This document shows positions 61,970-64,000 of a DNA stretch of 64,000 bases, in pieces. Each line of letters opens with the position of its first letter. The first letter of the stretch is position 1. The DNA is from Pseudophaeobacter sp. EL27. GTDB lineage: Bacteria; Pseudomonadota; Alphaproteobacteria; Rhodobacterales; Rhodobacteraceae. The position numbers and the translations under genes were made by a program. The notes beneath the pieces are model-generated. The model ran no database searches. It worked only from the letters and a program-made list of their open reading frames with translations, and was not told the DNA's origin. The stretch is from positions 411,551 through 475,550 of the forward strand of contig NZ_OMPQ01000011.1 in the NCBI RefSeq assembly GCF_900313025.1. The letters run 5' to 3'.

Positions 61970-62639
61970 CGAGCGGCGTGGAGACAGTTGCCGCGGGGAG
62001 CTGGATACCTCCGTGCACCTGGACGCCCGTTTGACCGGGCACCAAAACGGTTTGCAGGGCCTTGTCGGCAAAGACCCTTTCACGGGCCGTTCGGCTTTCA
62101 AACCAGGCAAGCAGCATAGAGGTTGGCATGGCCACAGCCAGCCCCACAGCGGTGGTTAACAGGGCCACCCAAATACCTCCTGCCAGCAGTGAGGGATCAA
62201 CCGAAGAACCGGCATCCTGCAGGTTCTGGAAGGCCTCGATCATGCCAAGAACTGTCCCAAACAGGCCCAGCAACGGAGCAAGTTGCGCAACCGTGTCAAG
62301 AAACCGAAAGCCACGCTCCAGCCCGGCGAGTGCCAGCCCTGCTTCGGCATCAAGCCTGCCATCGAGATCGGACTGACCCTGCGCCTGCATTGCGGAACGC
62401 AACAAGGGGGCAAGGTAGCTATGGCTCTCGGAGATACGCAGCTGTGCCGCCTCTCGATCTCCGGCGTCCCAAAATTCCAGGGCTTCGCTGAGCACCCGGT
62501 GGCGGCCAACGCCGGAGACTGCAAACTGCCAGAGCTTGTAAAGCGTGACACCCAGCGTCAGCACTGAAACCGCAATGAGGATCATAACCACCGGGCCGCC
62601 AAGGGCGAGGATCTCACCTAGTACATCAAGAGATTTCAT
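61962..62639 (-). CDS. exbB: ExbB/TolQ-type proton channel protein
   Basis: This 225-residue MotA/TolQ/ExbB-family protein has three membrane helices. The first is 'LGGPVVMILIAVSVLTLGVTLYKLWQF'. The conserved second and third carry 'LDTVAQLAPLLGLFGTVLGMIEAFQ' and 'LLAGGIWVALLTTAVGLAVAMPTSMLLAWFES'. It forms the pentameric motor that drives TonB together with ExbD. Its start overlaps the stop of the secreted-protein gene upstream by 4 bases. Confidence 0.93.
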   Translation of the reverse strand: MKSLDVLGEILALGGPVVMILIAVSVLTLGVTLYKLWQFAVSGVGRHRVLSEALEFWDAGDREAAQLRISESHSYLAPLLRSAMQAQGQSDLDGRLDAEAGLALAGLERGFRFLDTVAQLAPLLGLFGTVLGMIEAFQNLQDAGSSVDPSLLAGGIWVALLTTAVGLAVAMPTSMLLAWFESRTARERVFADKALQTVLVPGQTGVQVHGGIQLPAATVSTPLDA

Positions 62640-63070
62640 CCCAGCAACTCCACTGCCTGCCGACTGCTAAGCGATAGGTATTTATCGCAGATTTCGCTTT
62701 CAACCCCCTCAATAAGACAGGAGTTGGCGCCGTTGATCAGCACCTTTCCCACCGTGCCGCAGGCCATATTCGGCAGCTCAAACTGGCGCACCCGAGGCCG
62801 GTCTGCAGGCAGGTCGCGAAAATCAAAGAGCGACAGGCTCACCACGCTCCCTGAGCTGTCAAAAACCACGGTCTCAAAAATGCTTTGGTCGATTGTTTGG
62901 CCCGTCTCGTTGCGCACCAGAAAGGTCAATCGGCAAGCCGTGCCCGCATCCTGAACCTCGTTCAACTCCAAAAACAGGGAGGAGGGGTCCTTCTCGGTGG
63001 ATTGGGCCAATATCAGGCTAGGAACGAGACTTAAGAAGAGCACCAAAGAAGCGATATGGCGAAGAAACAT
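62636..63070 (-). CDS. Secreted protein leading the TonB/Exb operon
   Basis: This 144-residue protein has a signal peptide ('IASLVLFLSLVPSLILAQS') and a mature domain of about 120 residues with four cysteines ('GTACRLTFLVRNETGQ', 'NMACGTVGKVLI', 'NSCLIEGVESEICDKYL'), probably forming disulfides in the periplasm. I do not recognise a named family. It is the first gene of the exbB-exbD-exbD-tonB run and is coupled to exbB, so it may be an accessory subunit of this Ton system. The start at 63070 has AGGAG upstream. Confidence 0.8.
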   Translation of the reverse strand: MFLRHIASLVLFLSLVPSLILAQSTEKDPSSLFLELNEVQDAGTACRLTFLVRNETGQTIDQSIFETVVFDSSGSVVSLSLFDFRDLPADRPRVRQFELPNMACGTVGKVLINGANSCLIEGVESEICDKYLSLSSRQAVELLG

Positions 63071-63185
63071 CGATTGGCTCCTGTTTGTAGAATGCTGACC
63101 CGAACAATCTGCAGGTTCGGATGATGTTTGGCGGCAGCACATCATTCTTCCTAAAGAAGGGCGGGGGCAAGGATCAAGCCTCTTA

Positions 63186-63380
63186 GGCTCTGTTGTACAA
63201 ATTGGCTGATAGGAGTTTCCCTCCCCCCTGGCCGGACCTATCCCATTGCTTCTGTGATGGGTATTCCGAGGGCTCTTTCGCAGTTCCTGAGGGCGATACG
63301 GATCTAGGCCTCGGCGACCTGACGTTCCAAGTCCTGCGCCATGAGATGTGACCGCTGATCTGAAGCCCGCATGGGCCAAG
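63186..63380 (-). pseudogene. IS5-family transposase, C-terminal relic
   Basis: The plus strand starts with an IS5-type end (GGCTCTGTTGTACAAATTGG, 63186-63205). The minus strand reads 'LMAQDLERQVAEA', a stop, then 'IRIALRNCERALGIPITEAMG' and a stop. This is the C-terminal signature of IS5 transposases with one nonsense codon. The rest of the element is absent. Confidence 0.7.
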
Positions 63381-63441
63381 GCAGATATAAAAATTCACGA
63401 CACTCTTTTTATACAAAGTATTTGGCTAATAGGCACAACTG

Positions 63442-63590
63442 GCTTTGTTGCACAAATCGTTTGTAGGGATTCATGCTGTGAATCCAGCATGATAGATGGG
63501 AGGTGTGAGTGGCAGGCCCTCAATAATGTACAAGACAAAAACTGGTCGTCTTACAATGCTAGTCTGAAGCAGCGTGGATCTCTGTCGGGA
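63442..63590 (+). pseudogene. IS5-family transposase, N-terminal relic
   Basis: A second IS5-type end (GGCTTTGTTGCACAAATCG) starts at 63442, identical over 19 bases to the end at 43255. Downstream the frame gives 'QDKNWSSYNASLKQRGSL', the start of an IS5 transposase, and then departs from the family. The right boundary is uncertain. Confidence 0.65.
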
Positions 63591-63807
63591 AATGTCGACC
63601 AGCGCGTCACAGACCGCCTCTGGCTGCAAGATCATTCGCGCCTTTGGCAATTGATCGAGCGGCAACCTATCGATTCATTCCTGGAAGCCCGGCAGCGGTT
63701 TGCGCTGCCAGACCGTTGAAGCGCAGTTTGACTGATGAATTGCAGTCAGACTTCCAGGTGCGGATACAAAAGCCTGCAATCATCGAGTGCAGGGATTTTG
63801 TCGAGGA
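63591..63807. other. Unassigned stretch after the IS5 relic
   Basis: The frame continuing from the IS5 relic stays open to 63719 ('RLWQLIERQPIDSFLEARQRFALPDR'), but I cannot link it to a family. No promoter or terminator is evident. Confidence 0.35.
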
Positions 63808-64000
63808 TCATTTGAGGGGCCCTGTTTTCAGGGCCGGTTCCGGCGGCTGGTAGGGCAGCGAGGAGTGGTGCAGAACGATTCGCAGCGTACCGGTTTCGTC
63901 CTTTTTGTAACCAAAGCTCTTGTCGACCGTGGTGACCGACCCGTCCGAGTTGGTCAGTTTGACCCAGCCCATCCACATCGCCACGTCGCCCTGAAGGAAG
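63808..64000 (-). CDS. Cystatin/NTF2-fold-like protein, C-terminal part
   Basis: A minus-strand frame runs off the right edge and ends with a TGA at 63808-63810. The 63 visible codons carry 'MGWVKLTNSDG', 'TTVDKSFGYKKDETG' and 'LRIVLHHSSLPYQP', which resembles the C-terminus of small SnoaL/COG4875-type proteins of unknown function. The His-His-Ser-Ser-Leu-Pro end is characteristic. The start is outside the window. Confidence 0.6.
   Translation of the reverse strand, partial: FLQGDVAMWMGWVKLTNSDGSVTTVDKSFGYKKDETGTLRIVLHHSSLPYQPPEPALKTGPLK

Noticed and set aside
1..64000. CRISPR arrays, tRNA or rRNA genes, prophage modules and known defence islands
   Set aside because: No regularly spaced repeats, cloverleaf-like segments or ribosomal sequence, and no phage or defence proteins were recognised. 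A tRNA scan would be needed to be certain for tRNAs.

Overview
The window looks like a chromosomal segment of a marine Rhodobacteraceae bacterium (Roseobacter clade). It is GC-rich. The porin, the extended RibA, HspQ, the paired FAD/GcvT-type dehydrogenases, the NorCBQD cluster and the short intergenic repeats all fit that group. The species is not identified. No tRNA, rRNA or CRISPR array was recognised.

1-17.3 kb is mostly housekeeping. It holds the end of a porin, a YggS-type PLP protein, a small secreted PEBP-like protein, an L,D-transpeptidase and ribA, and an OmpR-type response regulator. These are followed by a gamma-butyrobetaine-hydroxylase-like oxygenase, xthA, a thioredoxin-TPR / Lon-domain / Trm112 run, a UbiH-type hydroxylase, an amidase, an aminotransferase, ftsK and lolA.

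17.3-22.0 kb is an accessory insert. Two decayed IS1182-like elements carry complementary in-frame deletions. They bracket two AT-rich overlapping genes, a PhyH-type dioxygenase and a TylF-type methyltransferase.

22.0-30.9 kb holds a lytic-transglycosylase lipoprotein, an AEC permease, HspQ and a gamma-glutamyltransferase. Next come an orphan anti-sigma kinase/STAS pair, a thiolase, free-methionine-sulfoxide reductase, and an XRE-cupin regulator heading an overlapping run with a hypothetical protein, a LysE exporter and a GFA protein.

30.9-39.8 kb is a probable methylamine/betaine catabolic block. It has two FAD-GcvT dehydrogenases of the dimethylglycine dehydrogenase type, an MDR oxidoreductase, a homocysteine S-methyltransferase and a GbdR-like GATase1-AraC regulator. 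A ureidoglycolate-lyase-like protein follows.

39.8-50.3 kb is mixed. It contains a DUF1272 protein, a lactone oxidase/DSD1-type pair, nested IS481 and IS5 relics, and an AraC regulator divergent from an SDR and a two-subunit molybdenum hydroxylase. After these come a gene relic, a CMD-family protein and eda.

50.3-64 kb holds a chemoreceptor, a MATE transporter, norCBQD with two extra small membrane-protein genes (one only 59 codons), a TonB/ExbD/ExbD/ExbB operon on the opposite strand, two IS5 fragments and a partial cystatin-fold-like gene.

Two families of structured intergenic repeats occur. One has four copies that share flanks around a hairpin whose sequence differs in every copy while pairing is kept. 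It always lies just after a gene and in that gene's orientation. This is the most unusual pattern I found.
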